From assembly GCA_003254905.1 (NCBI GenBank), contig QANU01066072.1:9969-73968 (forward strand): a stretch of DNA of 64,000 nt. Direction: 5' to 3'. Made by a program: the position numbers and the translations under genes. Shown one piece after another: positions 11,624 through 22,946 of this stretch. The notes beneath the pieces were generated by a model. The model was not told the origin of the DNA, did no database searches, and saw nothing but the letters and a program-made list of their open reading frames with translations. This stretch comes from Nissolia schottii. Its lineage: Eukaryota; Streptophyta; Magnoliopsida; Fabales; Fabaceae. Numbering within the stretch: the stretch's first letter is position 1; each line of letters starts with the position of its first letter.

Positions 11624-12597
11624 ATACAAAAGATCGCTTACACAAGATGGGAATAATTCATGGAGATACAAAATGTGTATATTATGTTAGGAAAAGGATA
11701 AACTTGTTAATCATCTGTTCTCGGAATGCATTTTCACTTGGAAGACTTGGTGTTGTTGTCTATCAAGGTATGAATTTTCGTGGTTGTGCCCCTCAATCCC
11801 TTAGGTGTTTTATGTTTCTTAGCATGAGTTACAACCTTTGGGGATATCACAAAATGAGTGCAGTAAAATTTATTTTATCATTGTATGGGCGGTATGGTGG
11901 TACATAAATCAGGTTGTTTTCGAAAAGAAATCAGTGGACTGGTGTTCGTTTATGAATAAATTATTGGGGCTTTGGAAATCATGGGAGCTAGTGTTGAGGC
12001 AAAATCAAAATTGGTGTGCAATTTCAAATTTGCGTGTGACCCAAGTTATGTCAAAGAATGCCTAGAAAGAGTGGAAGAAAATTTCAATGGTGGGTATGCT
12101 ATCATTTTGATCTGAATCTGAATACTTTTATCATTGAAGGTTTGTTATCTGTCAAATATAACTGTTGTTGCATTGGGATATCGGAGGATTGGGTTCATGA
12201 GCCTAAAGCAAGCTATGGGGCTGTTGTGATAGCTGTTTCGTTGTTTTTTAGTGGTTGAAGGGGCTGTTATCTTGCTACTATTTTGCTGTTGTGTTTGTTC
12301 TACTTGCTATAATGTTGGGCAGGGTGGAAAAACTGTGACTCTTTTCTGGTTGCCCAATTTTTTGGGTTTAAGCCTTCTAAATGAGTTACTCTCATTTATC
12401 TAAAAAAGAAATGTCTCCAGTATTCCTCATTTTTGAATGTATAAGAGTTAGTTAAAAAATTATCCCAAGTCAAAGACAATTTTAAGTTTTATGTTTTCGT
12501 CCACTTCTCCAAACGTGTTTTTGTCCCCACTGTCTCTATATTTCTATTATAGGATACTTACCAAATGCAAAGACTACCTCGACATTCATAACCGTTA

Positions 12598-13735
12598 GGA
12601 TACATTAATTGGGTAACGGGAGGGAATTAAGGCTCTGATTAGTTAATCTACACATATGGAGGGATCATGGCACTAATTGTCGGTGCAGATCTAGGCAAAA
12701 TACTTGCATGTTCCTGTAAGACAAATCAACAGTTGAACATGTTCAACACTCATTAAACGTGCTTTAGGAACATGTAGGTATTTTACTAGATTTACAGACT
12801 TTTTAATGGGAAAAAGGAGGCTTACGGGGGTAGATGGGAGGGTTTAAGGATAGACAAGAGGGCTTAAGGATAAGTGGGAGGGCTTGATGATAAATGAGAG
12901 GGCTTCAACATAAGTGGGAGATTGATCTAAGCCTATAAACAAGACGACTTGATGACTATTCCTCCATTTGGAGAAACATCTGTACATCCTGTTGACCCCT
13001 TCTATTTCCTTCAACATAAGTAGGAGCAAGAGGGCTTGTGATCTATCAAGGAAACTAGCATCCTACTTGACCTTCCATCAAGCCCTCTTGTACACTCTCA
13101 AGCCCTCTCATATACCATCAAGCCCTCCTGTTGTCTACCATCAACCCTCCCATCTATTGTCAAGTAGGGCTGTCAAAATGGATTCGGTCCGTTTACTTGG
13201 TTAAATTGACGGACTTTACATGCAAAAAATAGGCCCACGAAAATTTGAAAAAAAATTGGACCGGCCTGTTTAAGCTCGGCCCGTGAGCCCGTGAATTTTT
13301 TTAAAAATTTTTTAAAATAATTTTTTTTTGAATTTTTTAAATTTTTTTGAATTTTTGAATTTTTTTTAAAAAAATAAACGGGCTAGCGGGCAGCCCGTTT
13401 AGGCCCGCACAGACAGATCATAAACGAGCCGGATTCAAAATATATGCATATTTTTGGCCTGGTCCGTTTAGGCCCGCAGACCATAAACGAGCGGGCCCAC
13501 CCGTTTTAACAGCCATATGGTCAAGTCCACTTACCTCTAAGCTCTCATGCCTACCCTTAGCCCTCCTGCCTACTATTAAGCTCTTACATCTACCCCTTAA
13601 GTCGTCAACCTCTCTCGGCTCCCCCATTTAGAAGATTAAATATGTGCCCCATCAATGGCCTCATCCTTTATGTACGTGTAGATTAGCTAATCAAAGCCAT
13701 GAATGATTCCCTTAGATTATCCTATTTATGTATCC
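12598..13735. mobile_element. Foldback/TIR element of about 1.1 kb
   Basis: GGATACATTAATTGGGTAAC from 12598 through GATTAGTTAATCTACACAT is the inverted counterpart of ATGTACGTGTAGATTAGC through TTATGTATCC at about 13670-13735. The terminal inverted repeats are therefore about 60-90 bases. Inside, a second inverted relation exists between GAGGGCTTAAGG-type units (12840-12930) and TCAAGCCCTC-type units (13075-13165). Each arm carries several copies of a roughly 20-bp AGCCCTC motif. No transposase frame is present. It begins 28 bases after the preceding TIR element and is itself interrupted by a MITE. Confidence 0.6.
13165..13517. mobile_element. hAT-type MITE nested in the foldback element
   Basis: The ends TAGGGCTGTCAAAA and TTTTAACAGCCATA are imperfect inverted repeats. 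TTGTCAAG (13157-13164) and TGGTCAAG (13518-13525) form an 8-bp target duplication with one mismatch, as expected for hAT elements. The interior has blocks of GGCCCG and CGGGCC around long A/T runs, which can pair. A related copy lies near 51975-52277 in this window. Confidence 0.7.
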
Positions 13736-14611
13736 GATCGACTATTGATATTTAATACTCTTTAATGTCCCCCTCCACCTATATAATAATGATGGACCGC
13801 AAGGGGTGAAAAAAGATAAATTGATCCTAATATAGAGAGAATTAAAAATGAAGATCCTCAACCTTAAGTGAGATAACACAAAACTTATTTTCTAAAAACC
13901 TATTTATTTCACAAGTTATATGCCTTAATTTTATGCTATTTGTTAGTAAACCCCTTATAACTTTTTTTTAATATAATTTAATATTTATTACTGAAAGCAC
14001 CATAAATCATTTTACTTTTCTGTTTGACAGAAAAAACATATATTTTCTTACTCATTTTATTTTGAATTTTTATTATACTTTTGTAAAGTCAACCTTTCTA
14101 GAAGTTCTAATGTATTTTGATGAGTCTCTTATATAATTACAGATATAATTTAATATTCACAGATAAATTTACAAAGATTAGAATAGTGGTAAGAAGTTAG
14201 GATAATTTGCATGAGTTTCAAACCTCTTTATCACTAATGTTAAAAAAGATATAATAACATAATATTTTAGAATTTTAAAATAAATGCTCATCCCACCGCC
14301 CTCCCTAATTTCAGAAAATTAAAAGGAAGCTGTTCAGTGAAAAATAGTAAAACTTTACAATATCAAAATTGATCTTTGGTGAGAGTTTTTTGAATGACTT
14401 TTAGAAGACGACGACTTTACAACTTTTAAGTTCCTATGTCATCATTGTCATAAAAAATTACCAAAACTTATACCGGTATCCTCCCCTTATACACACAGAT
14501 AACTAATTACAAGACATAGATATAGCTTTCTTCCTTTTCTTCCACCTTGATAATAGCAATAAGTTCCTCTTTTGCCCTTGATCCAATTTGAGGCATCTAT
14601 AATGTAAAGCA
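13736..14611. other. Intergenic; 3' side of the CCS52/FZR gene
   Basis: This stretch is AT-rich with no conserved frame. The part next to 14611 is expected to be the 3' UTR of the minus-strand CCS52/FZR gene. Confidence 0.4.
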
Positions 14612-17600
14612 TCACCGAATTTGGGTGCGCCCAAGAGACCAAAGTCCCGTATCTTTAACTGGGGCCTGAAAAACAAACAGAAAAAAGGTGGTTATTAAAG
14701 AGAGGCCAACAAGCATTACTGGATGGAGCAAGCATAATTGAAATTGGTGTCACATATATATGCGCTTACAGGTGCTTTCATTGATGGGAAAACATTCCAA
14801 AACCGCAGTGTCTCATCCCCTGCACCAGTTACTATTGTCTGCAACGGATTCGCACGAGTTAAATAAAGATTATGTAAAAGAAAAAGAACGACACAAAGTG
14901 AGCTTTGTTATGAAAAATATCAGTACCTGACCATCGGGAGACATTGCAAGGTAAAGCACTCGCATGCTGTGGCCCGTTAGAGTTGCAACCTAATCAAAAT
15001 CAGAAATGTTATATATATCATATAGCATATCATTATTGAAGACCACATGAGTGAAGTAATATTCAAAATAAAAATTTGAAAAAGCAAGGAGAGTGTTAAA
15101 AAAGCAAAGCTCAATGCGACTGTGGTGGATAAAGCTATTTGGAAGTACGATAGCAGAGCGGAGTTCTCAGTGAAATCAATGACAGATATAGCAAGTGAGC
15201 TTGATATGGAGTCCATTAAGGTTTTCTATATATATGCTCTGCCAAGGGATTATGCACTCTTACATCAACTTCTCACTGCCTACAGTATGGTCTGATTTCC
15301 TGTTATTAGTGTTTTGGGTGGCTATATGCATCTAAATCTCTTATAGTCTGAAGTCTTTCTAGATGAAAGTATTGGATGTGTTATTAGGATTGTTTGTTAT
15401 TTTGCCTTTTATTTTTGGCTCTTAATAAGCTAGGTTTGGCTACTCTTTTTCCTCTTCCTCGCTTAAAAAGTAAGGAGTTTGTCCCATTGGGTTTTTCTAG
15501 GGAGGTTTTAATGATGCATTTTCCTAGCTTGCCGTTGTGTTCAATGAGTTGGGGTGGGTTGTGTTTTTTCTTGTTGTATTTGTTCGTTTTGTTCTGCACT
15601 TTTTTGTGCTTTTGGATTAATCATCGAAAAAAAAAATTGAAAAAGCAAATTTCTGAGTGCCTTTTAATGAATATGTTAGGTGTCCCTGATTAATGTCTAC
15701 AAAGATGTTCAAATAATAGCCTTCAATCAAAATCTGTCCATATGTTTCGAGAAGTTTCCGGTTTGAAATTCTCTAAAATGTCCCAAAAGTAAAAGTACCT
15801 TTGCTAGTGATGGATATTTCCACACCATGATCTGATTCTGGGAGTAGCCATGAGTGCTTACCAGCTCGTTTACATTTTTACTCCAAGCAAGGTTGCAAAC
15901 CTGCATATTTCATGCATTAAAATTTAGTTTGATGAGATTCTCTATGATCTAAATATAGTTTATTGTTGTCATACAAGCCTCAATAGACACAAATAAGGAG
16001 CTTAGATATAATAAACAAACCTGACTCCCAGTGTCAACACAATTCAATTGATGGCCATTTGTAGTGTTCCAGAAACGGATACACCTATCAGCAGTTCCAC
16101 CGCCTGACGCGAGGAGACCACTCTGGTGAGGCGACCAAGCAATGGCCTTCACAGCGGCTGTGTGCTCAGTTAGCCTCAAAGCTGGTTGCTGAGAGTGCTG
16201 GTTCCATACCAAGAGCTGCTCACATAAAATAAATCACGACATTGAAGAAAGTAGTGCAAAGTAAATCACTATGTGAAGAAAAGGAAGATGAGAAAAGTAA
16301 AGAAAGACCATAGACATACCTGATTATCATTACCACCAGAAGCAAGTTCCCTGTCATCGCAGGACCATTTCAACCCACATACCTGTCAAGTTGAGATATG
16401 AAACAATGGACATCAATTTCACCACTTCCACATAACATTACAAGATCAATGTATGTTATTTTTAAAAATCTGATGCTACCTCAGATTTGTGGCCAGCAAG
16501 CTTCCCAATGGAGTCACTTGAAACCCTCATGTCATGCTGGAGTATGTTCCTATCCCTGCTCCCAGAAGCCAAGATGCGAGAACTCCATGCCAAGACACCG
16601 GTTCTTGTCTGATGCCCCGTCATTGTTCTGACCTTCTTGCACTGAGTTCCATCCCAAATCTGTAACCATGGGGACAAAAAGTTACTCTCTTATTCTTAAA
16701 TTCTCAATTATCAAATACAAGGATAGATAAGCCAAATAAGTAAGCTAACAAGGAATACCTGAACTTGACCAAGATTTGTACCAATTGATATGAAAGAACC
16801 CTCCTTGGTCCATTGGACAGAACAGACACCATCATAAGGCCCCAAGTCACATAGCTTAGTTACCTGAAAGCCACATAAATACATGAGTGGTGTTATCTTG
16901 TTAATATGGTTGTGGAACCGGTGGAAGCTTTAGACTCACTTTGCTGTTTGAAGCACTCCAGAGATAAACACAAGTGCCTAGCCCCACAGCAAGGACATTC
17001 TGCGAGGACCAGTCCACGAGATTCAAGTAAAAGTCATCTTGAAGAGATGGGGCATCCAGAACCTGCACAACATCGTCCAGTTTCAGTAATCAACAATCCA
17101 ACAACGTAAAATCATTATAGGACCATTTACCCGAAAACCTCAATTCATTACAAATGAATGCTCTTCACCCTAGATTCCCCCGGGATAAGAAAATTGCAAC
17201 TATTTCACAATCTTAAGCATTTAAAGTGAAGACTCACGGATCAATTTATATTTATATTTATCACTGTTTGGAAACCAGTGAAGCTGGTCCAATCAATTCT
17301 AACCGATATAGAAGCGAAAAATTGTCACTTTTCGAGCTCTAGAATTGATTCCCAGGCTTATTAACTGAAATTCAAACACGCTACTAGACGTTAGTCATAC
17401 AGAGTTTAAAGGTTTGTTTTCACTGCGTATCAAGAACCATACTCATAAAATTGTAAGCAATTACGCAAAATGTGTGTCTAAGTTAGCTTATCATAGATTA
17501 AAAATTAGCTAAACCCTAACACACTGTCTCAGCTGAAATTCAAACCGTGACACAACCCTAGAAAAAACAAAGGATCAGAGAACTTGCCTTGTGAGGTGTC

Positions 17601-18115
17601 TTGGGAACTTTCCTGGGAGGCTTAGGAGGAGTGGAAGACTCGGAACCGAAGCCGCCATGGTGCCCCAAAACCGACGGCGACGAGAACGGCGAAGAGGGCC
17701 CGGAGTGGTCGGTCTTGAAGCGCAGCATGTTCTTGCTGGGGCTGCTCATCGTCGTCGGGGAACCTAAACCGGCACCTGCAGGGGAAGAAACAGAGGAAGG
17801 AGAAGGTGAGGCGAAATCGGGACCGAAAAGCTCGGATTTCAACAACCTGGAGTACGCCTCGTTCCCTCCTTCCTTCGCCGGCGACGGCTTCTCGATGAGC
17901 CCGAACGTGTGGAGCCTCGAGGAGGACCTGCAGGGTATGAACCTGTCGCTGCAGGTGGAGGAGGAGGACTTGGACGGCGACGTGAGGTTGGAGATGGCGC
18001 GGAAGGAGGAGGAGGAGGAGGCGGCGAAGGTGTCGAGGCGGAGGGAGGTTCCGGACATCCCGGAGGGGAGGTTCAGACCCCCTCCTGATGACTTCCTGCC
18101 CTGGGGTGACTCCAT
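14612..18115 (-). CDS. FZR3: FIZZY-RELATED / CCS52 APC/C activator, probably CCS52B type
   Basis: Ten exons give 493 codons: 17588-18115, 16940-17062, 16759-16863, 16480-16659, 16320-16382, 16021-16215, 15799-15900, 14927-14989, 14770-14838 and 14612-14665. Residues 57-61 begin the C-box (DRFIPCRSS). [12 protein letters not shown] (87-98) is the CCS52-specific motif that separates Cdh1/FZR proteins from CDC20. Seven WD40 repeats follow, RVL is in exon 8, and the protein ends in Ile-Arg (SLGRTQIR), the tail that docks on the APC/C. The product recruits mitotic cyclins and other targets for ubiquitination. The ending [15 protein letters not shown] and the MSA-like motifs upstream suggest CCS52B/FZR3 rather than CCS52A; that subtype is an inference. 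Intron 1 is GC-AG and every exon length is a multiple of three. Intron 7 carries a LINE insertion. Confidence 0.95.
15088..15632 (+). mobile_element. 5'-truncated LINE insertion in intron 7 of CCS52/FZR
   Basis: The segment is bounded by near-identical direct repeats, AAAATTTGAAAAAGCAA at 15071-15087 and AAAAATTGAAAAAGCAA at about 15632-15648. It ends in an A-run just before the second repeat, the signature of target-primed reverse transcription. Near its start (15119-15210) it encodes zf-RVT-like sequence ([15 protein letters not shown]). It lies antisense to the host gene. Only the last ~0.55 kb of the LINE is present. Confidence 0.8.
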
Positions 18116-18267
18116 CTTTCTCTCTTCTTCTTCTTCTTCTTTTTTCTTTTCTTTCTTTCTTTTCTTTTTCTCTCTTTTTTTCTCAATTTGTTTTTGTTGC
18201 TGTGTGCAGTGGTTCTCTCCGTGGAAGCAGAGAGAGTGAGAGGGTTCAGGGGAAGAAGGAGAGCTTT

Positions 18268-18398
18268 CTCAACGGTCGAATTGTTGGGGAGGTTTTAAAG
18301 GGCTATGGATTTTGTTTATTTTATTTCTTTAAAAGCAGATTTCAACGGTCAATTTACCAATAAGGCTCCTTGACAAAGTTTTGCATAGAGCCGTTGAG
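18268..18398. promoter_or_regulatory. Three MSA-like motifs upstream of CCS52/FZR
   Basis: CTCAACGGTC (18268-18277), TTCAACGGTC (18341-18350) and AGCCGTTGAG (18389-18398, the reverse complement of CTCAACGGCT) share the AACGG core of the mitosis-specific activator element. They lie 150-285 bases upstream of the start codon. MSA elements are bound by three-repeat MYB (MYB3R) factors and drive G2/M expression. None matches the full 11-base consensus, so function is an inference. A CT-rich tract at 18116-18185 (GA-rich on the transcript strand) is probably leader. Confidence 0.6.
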
Positions 18399-18579
18399 TC
18401 TTGTGCCAGCCTCCTTTTGCCCTCTCTACCATTTACTCCTCCCTTTCAAAATAATTACCAAATTTAGATGACACAAATTTTGTTTTTAAAAAGAATAAAT
18501 TATAAATCTTATTGGTATTTAAAAGAAGTATTTAAATGTTGCAATATCATCCCTTATTTAATTTCACTATTGTATTTGG

Positions 18580-19306
18580 CGTGTGTTTGATTTTTTCGTT
18601 TATCACAATTGATTTTGTGAGAATTGAATTTGTCAAAATTGATTTATGCTTGACATTTTTATTTGAAAATTGATTTTGACCAAATTGATGTTTAGATGAC
18701 ATTGATAAAATCACTTTTACATGTATAATTACAATAAAGGACATACATTTTATACTACTTTATTTAATGAATTTAATTTATGTATATATACTAATAGTGT
18801 AAAATATTTTTACATTGTGAATCAATAGGAATCAAGGAACATGTTGACCGTGTATAAAAGTTAAACTCTTATGTAATTTATCTTTCTATTTTATGTTATT
18901 ATTTTTAAGATGTATATTCTTAAAAAGGCTTTTCCTTCAATACCCAAGATTTTATAAAGGTATTGGTCATTGTATTTGAACAGTTGAGATTTAATCACAA
19001 ATTTAAAATAACAAGTAATTTGAGTTAGTAAGACATCCGCTAAATCATAGACACTGCGATGTTGATATCCTTACATTTTATGGGATACCGAAGTATGGCC
19101 CTTTAAAAAAATTATTTTATTGTGAGTAGAAAATAGTTTTATACTTTGATAGTATATTATCATGTAATTAAAAGCGTTTGACCCTCACACTGGATTTTGA
19201 TACATTGTTAATGTAAAAAAAACGAATTCTACTAAACCATAATCGATTGTACTAAACCAGAAGTGATTGTAAGGCCTTCTACTGGGCAACCAAACATACA
19301 CTTAAT
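18580..19306. mobile_element. Possible MITE with degenerate ends
   Basis: GGCGTGTGTTTGATTTTT at the left resembles the reverse complement of GCAACCAAACATACACTTAA at the right. Short inverted pieces resembling AATTGATTTTG / AATCGATTGT recur inside. Similarity of the ends is limited to about 15-20 bases and no target duplication was found. Confidence 0.35.
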
Positions 19307-22300
19307 TTCTCTTTCAATGCATCATTAATGATGGCTTAATAACTAAGGGTATTGTTGGAAAGAAAAAATATGCTACAATAAAATGGGAGATGGACAAATA
19401 ATTTAAAAACTTAAATTAAAAACTTTTGGACAAATATTATAAAAGGGCGGGAGTATTTATTTATTTAGTTCAGAGGAGCTCCTAAAGGAGCTAGGGGATG
19501 GAGGAAATGATAGGCATGTGGGGATCCAAAGAAATTAACTAATGGATTGCTTTATATGACACTTATATGGATTGCTTTATATGATTTTATTAAGTTTTAA
19601 AGAATGGATACATATATGTGTGAATTGATACAATTCTTGTCAATTTCCCATATAGATCAGAGGCATGAATTAAAAGAACTACACAACAAGAAGAACAGAA
19701 GGAATTAACACTGACTTTGCCACAGATTTTGAACAGGATGGATTTGATGTCAACTACAAAGTTGTAGATATATCTCTTAGCTTTGATTTGAGATTTGAAT
19801 CACCTCAATTTGAGATCTGTAGCCGAAGTTATCGCGATTTTACTAACTGTTGTGCCCACCAACTCGCTGAGTAACCTCTGAGCTTGCTTAAGGTTGAAGA
19901 AACTTCAAGCTGAAACAATCCTCAACTGCCTAAGCCGCTCAGCAACCCTTGCAATCCGCTGAGCGGCTTGAACTTGAAAAACTCTATAAAAGGATACCAA
20001 ACCTGAGGCATTCAGCATTCATTCACTCCAATTCCTACATAGACACAGAGAACAGAGAGGAGAACAAAGGAGAATTTAGAGAAGGAGCCAAAAGCTGTCA
20101 AGGAGAACGACGGCACTTACCATGGCAACATTAGAACATGTCATGGTGAGCGTCCATCACCTTGCCCCTTTGATTTCTTCTTGTAAGATGGACAGATAAT
20201 CCTCTTATTGTTGGGAATTTGATTATGGTTTGATTGTATCCATGTAACTCTTTTACATATGAATCTGTTGATTTTTATGATTTACGTGATTTGATTTTAT
20301 GCTTAATGCTTGTTTTAGCCTGATCAACTATAACTTGATTTAAGATTTGATTTTGTGCACGACAGCGACATCATTGAGTTGGATCTAGATCAATTCATCT
20401 AATATTCCTAATTGCTAGACATAGAGTTAGGTTTATTAGTCGTTTTACCACCTGAAGCTATATCGGTTTGCTTTATTAATTGTGCAAGACATCGGCAATT
20501 AATAACGGGAACTGAATGATCTTCTCATACTTGAAAGAGATGAGTAGGATAAGAACTGGTGGCGAGGAATCAAAGAATGGATAATTCATATGCATTGAGT
20601 CAATGGATATATGAAACTGTAGTATGAATCAATTCCCAGCAAGCTTCCTTATCTGCTTTTGATTCGTTGTCATTTTATCTTTTGTGTTAATTTATTTGTT
20701 CTCAAATTCAATTTACAAATCAACCACCATATTGTTTAATTAACGGAACTCAAGAATGACTATTTTTCACAACTCCCAGAGGATGACAATTCATCTGCTG
20801 TACTGCAATTGAATCTCTTGAAGATTTGAAAGCACAACAGTAGATAGGTAAAACAATAGAAAGAGTGCAAAAAGCTTTCAACAAAAAGCAATGAGAGAAA
20901 ACTCTAGGGCGATTGAATTCAGTTACCTAGATTTCGTTATTGTTGCTATAATTACTTAATTATCTGTTCATTGACACTTGATGGCCAGGGTTCCTTCTAT
21001 AATCATTAGCCTCCCTCGAAGTCAAACAATCCTTTTATCTTAGATTGGACTCCAAATCTATTAGCAAGGTCTAAACCTATTCAAAGCGTTAACGTTACGT
21101 GAATTGTTCACACTTGACCATACATGTCGTGTTTGTTTCTCGGATTGTCGTTCAACCTATAATTCAACTATCTAGAATTACTCTCACACTCCCTCTCTCA
21201 AGCTACATGCTAGGAATCATAACATACATATGGGGATCAAGCATACATAAACATTAAACTCAAATAGAAGAACTCAATAAAATCAATAGACACTTGGATA
21301 ATGTCAAAAACTATAATCACACTGTCAATGGTAATCTACATCAATGCCCTAGATAGAAGAGTTTAGTTCATAACTGTAGAAACGAAAACAAAAAGAAATA
21401 GTGAAAGAGATGAGGAATACATAGAATAACAAGCCACTAGATTGGAACTTGCAATTGATCTCCACTCTCGCTTCAATCAATGGAGCTTCAAAACCTTCAC
21501 AGAGCTCTAATAGGGCTCCTATTCTCCAAACACAATAATCATAATTGATCCCATGAATTTCTGGTCACAATGAATATGTAGAGGTAGCCAAAAGATGAAA
21601 ACGAATATAATTAGGATTTTGTTCTCGCTGCTCGGCTGCTCGAGCGGTCTCATTCTATCACTTAAGTGGTAGTATAAAAACCTCGAGTGCTAAACTATAT
21701 GAAATATGAAGAATGCACCTAGGAATGCAGCTAAAATTCCTAAATCTATATTCAAAAATCAAGCAAAAATAACTTTAATTGGAGAGTAATTAGATGTGTT
21801 AGTCTTGTATCAATGTAAAAATTTCTAAGGGATCAAGAACCTAACCCAACGTAACAATTCCTTGACACATGGACCAAAGAAGGTACTGCTTGAGCTACAA
21901 CTCATTGACAACTTCAAGATTAGAGTTTAAGAACTTAAAAGTATTACTTTTTCAATAAAAACTTGGGTTTAGTTAACAAGGTACTTGTTTAATGAGGTTA
22001 ACTTACAAATATTTTCTTTTTTGGGGCCTTCTAGCCCTTTTATAATACAAAATAAAAAAAATGAAGAAGAAGAAATATTTGATTGTTGTCTCACGTTAGT
22101 CTCCTTAATAAGTGTCATTAGGGTAATTGATAGTTTTTTCTAAACTTTTCACTCTTGCATTCTTAGAGTACTAGTTCACACCACCCTTATTGTTATTAAA
22201 CTGTTGATATATATTCTCAATAATCAAACTACATATCCTCTGCCTTCAAAATCTCTTCTACAATGGTATAGGTTGTAATTTACGCACCATCAACATTGAT

Positions 22301-22946
22301 TCAATAGGCGTAAGTATAATTTTGAACTAAGAGAATTTGTAGGCACACCAAATAAGAGTATTTAGCATTTCTCTTATTATTTTCATCGAGGAGTACCTAT
22401 TTGACCCTTTTTGATAACATGTTTAATAGATAACATCATTGCAGTTAGAGGAAAAGAAATATCTTCAGGGTGCAAAAAGGACTAAATATTGCAGTAGATG
22501 AATGCCAACTGACTGAACTAACAAAAGTTTGAAGGGCGCAAATGAACATTTATGAAATGCTCATGGATTCATCTCTTCTTCAACCAACATCTTTCTCTTA
22601 AAAAAATAAAGTGAAAAAAAATAATAATAACACATGGCTTGTCGTATAATATAATCTCTTAATACTGACGACAGCGCAACCTTCAATTTTCATTATGCAG
22701 AATCACTAAGCATTTTATAACACGAACCTCCTAAGTCGTGGAGAATGGAAGCTGTGCTGATAAACAATATCACTAATCAAAATAGACCAAGTGAATGCTA
22801 TTCATCAGATTGAAAAGTGAAAACATCAACAGCATGCTCCCAGCATAAGCAAAAGCTAGAGCAGCCAATTAGATTACTGCATAACATTGTCCAAATTGAG
22901 AGATACCGTGTTCCACAAGATATACAGGACTGTGTTATCAAGTCAA
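19307..22946. other. Degraded repeat DNA, no gene recognised
   Basis: No conserved frame is visible. Around 19900-20130 there is an LTR-like promoter pattern: GCTCAGCAACCC / CCGCTGAGCGGC pieces, then CTCTATAAAAGGATACC (TATA box near 19984) and an AG-rich leader. The following 1.7 kb has moderate base composition unlike the AT-rich spacers elsewhere and probably derives from an old LTR element, but I could not find paired LTRs or a gag-pol domain. The ARP5 3' UTR should occupy the last 200-300 bases before 22947. Confidence 0.3.

Larger units (their letters stand above)
8926..12407 (+). mobile_element. Degenerate LINE (non-LTR) retrotransposon, internally deleted
   Basis: Pieces of a plant L1-type pol occur in order on the + strand, with stops and frameshifts. 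Near 8980-9110 lies the coiled region before the RT palm (LSERRLALGSYL, then RQLSRG). The sequence then jumps to the RT C-terminal part at 9131-9330 (ITYLGIPLGENPN, WNPIIEKIDKML, LFGREI). At 9460-9600 comes KEFGGLCVGDILMKNATLLL, and the zf-RVT region follows at 11197-12060 (WRHHPSGVFSVRS; split VEILVWF and DRLHKMGII). The catalytic YxDD part is missing. It is interrupted by a solo LTR and a MITE. The 3' end is A-rich (ATCTAAAAAAGAAA, near 12405). GTCTCCA near 8920 and again near 12411 may be a short target duplication. Confidence 0.75.
8811..12569. mobile_element. TIR DNA-transposon remnant, host of nested insertions
   Basis: The left end (TGTTTGGTAAGTGTCTCGAG from 8811, then an A-rich stretch and GTGTGGGGACAAC to about 8862) is an imperfect inverted copy of the right end (GTCCCCACTGTCTCTAT near 12520 through ACTTACCAAATGCA at 12556-12569). 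Inner parts near 8896-8928 and 12470-12500 also pair loosely. The two ends therefore look like terminal inverted repeats of one element, now split by a LINE of about 3.5 kb. No transposase is visible, so it was probably a MITE-sized element before the insertion. The superfamily is not determined because no clear target duplication was found. Confidence 0.5.

Noticed and set aside
17601..18239. 212-codon + strand frame with acidic repeats
   Set aside because: It is the antisense of the Ser/Pro-rich first exon of CCS52/FZR and its leader.
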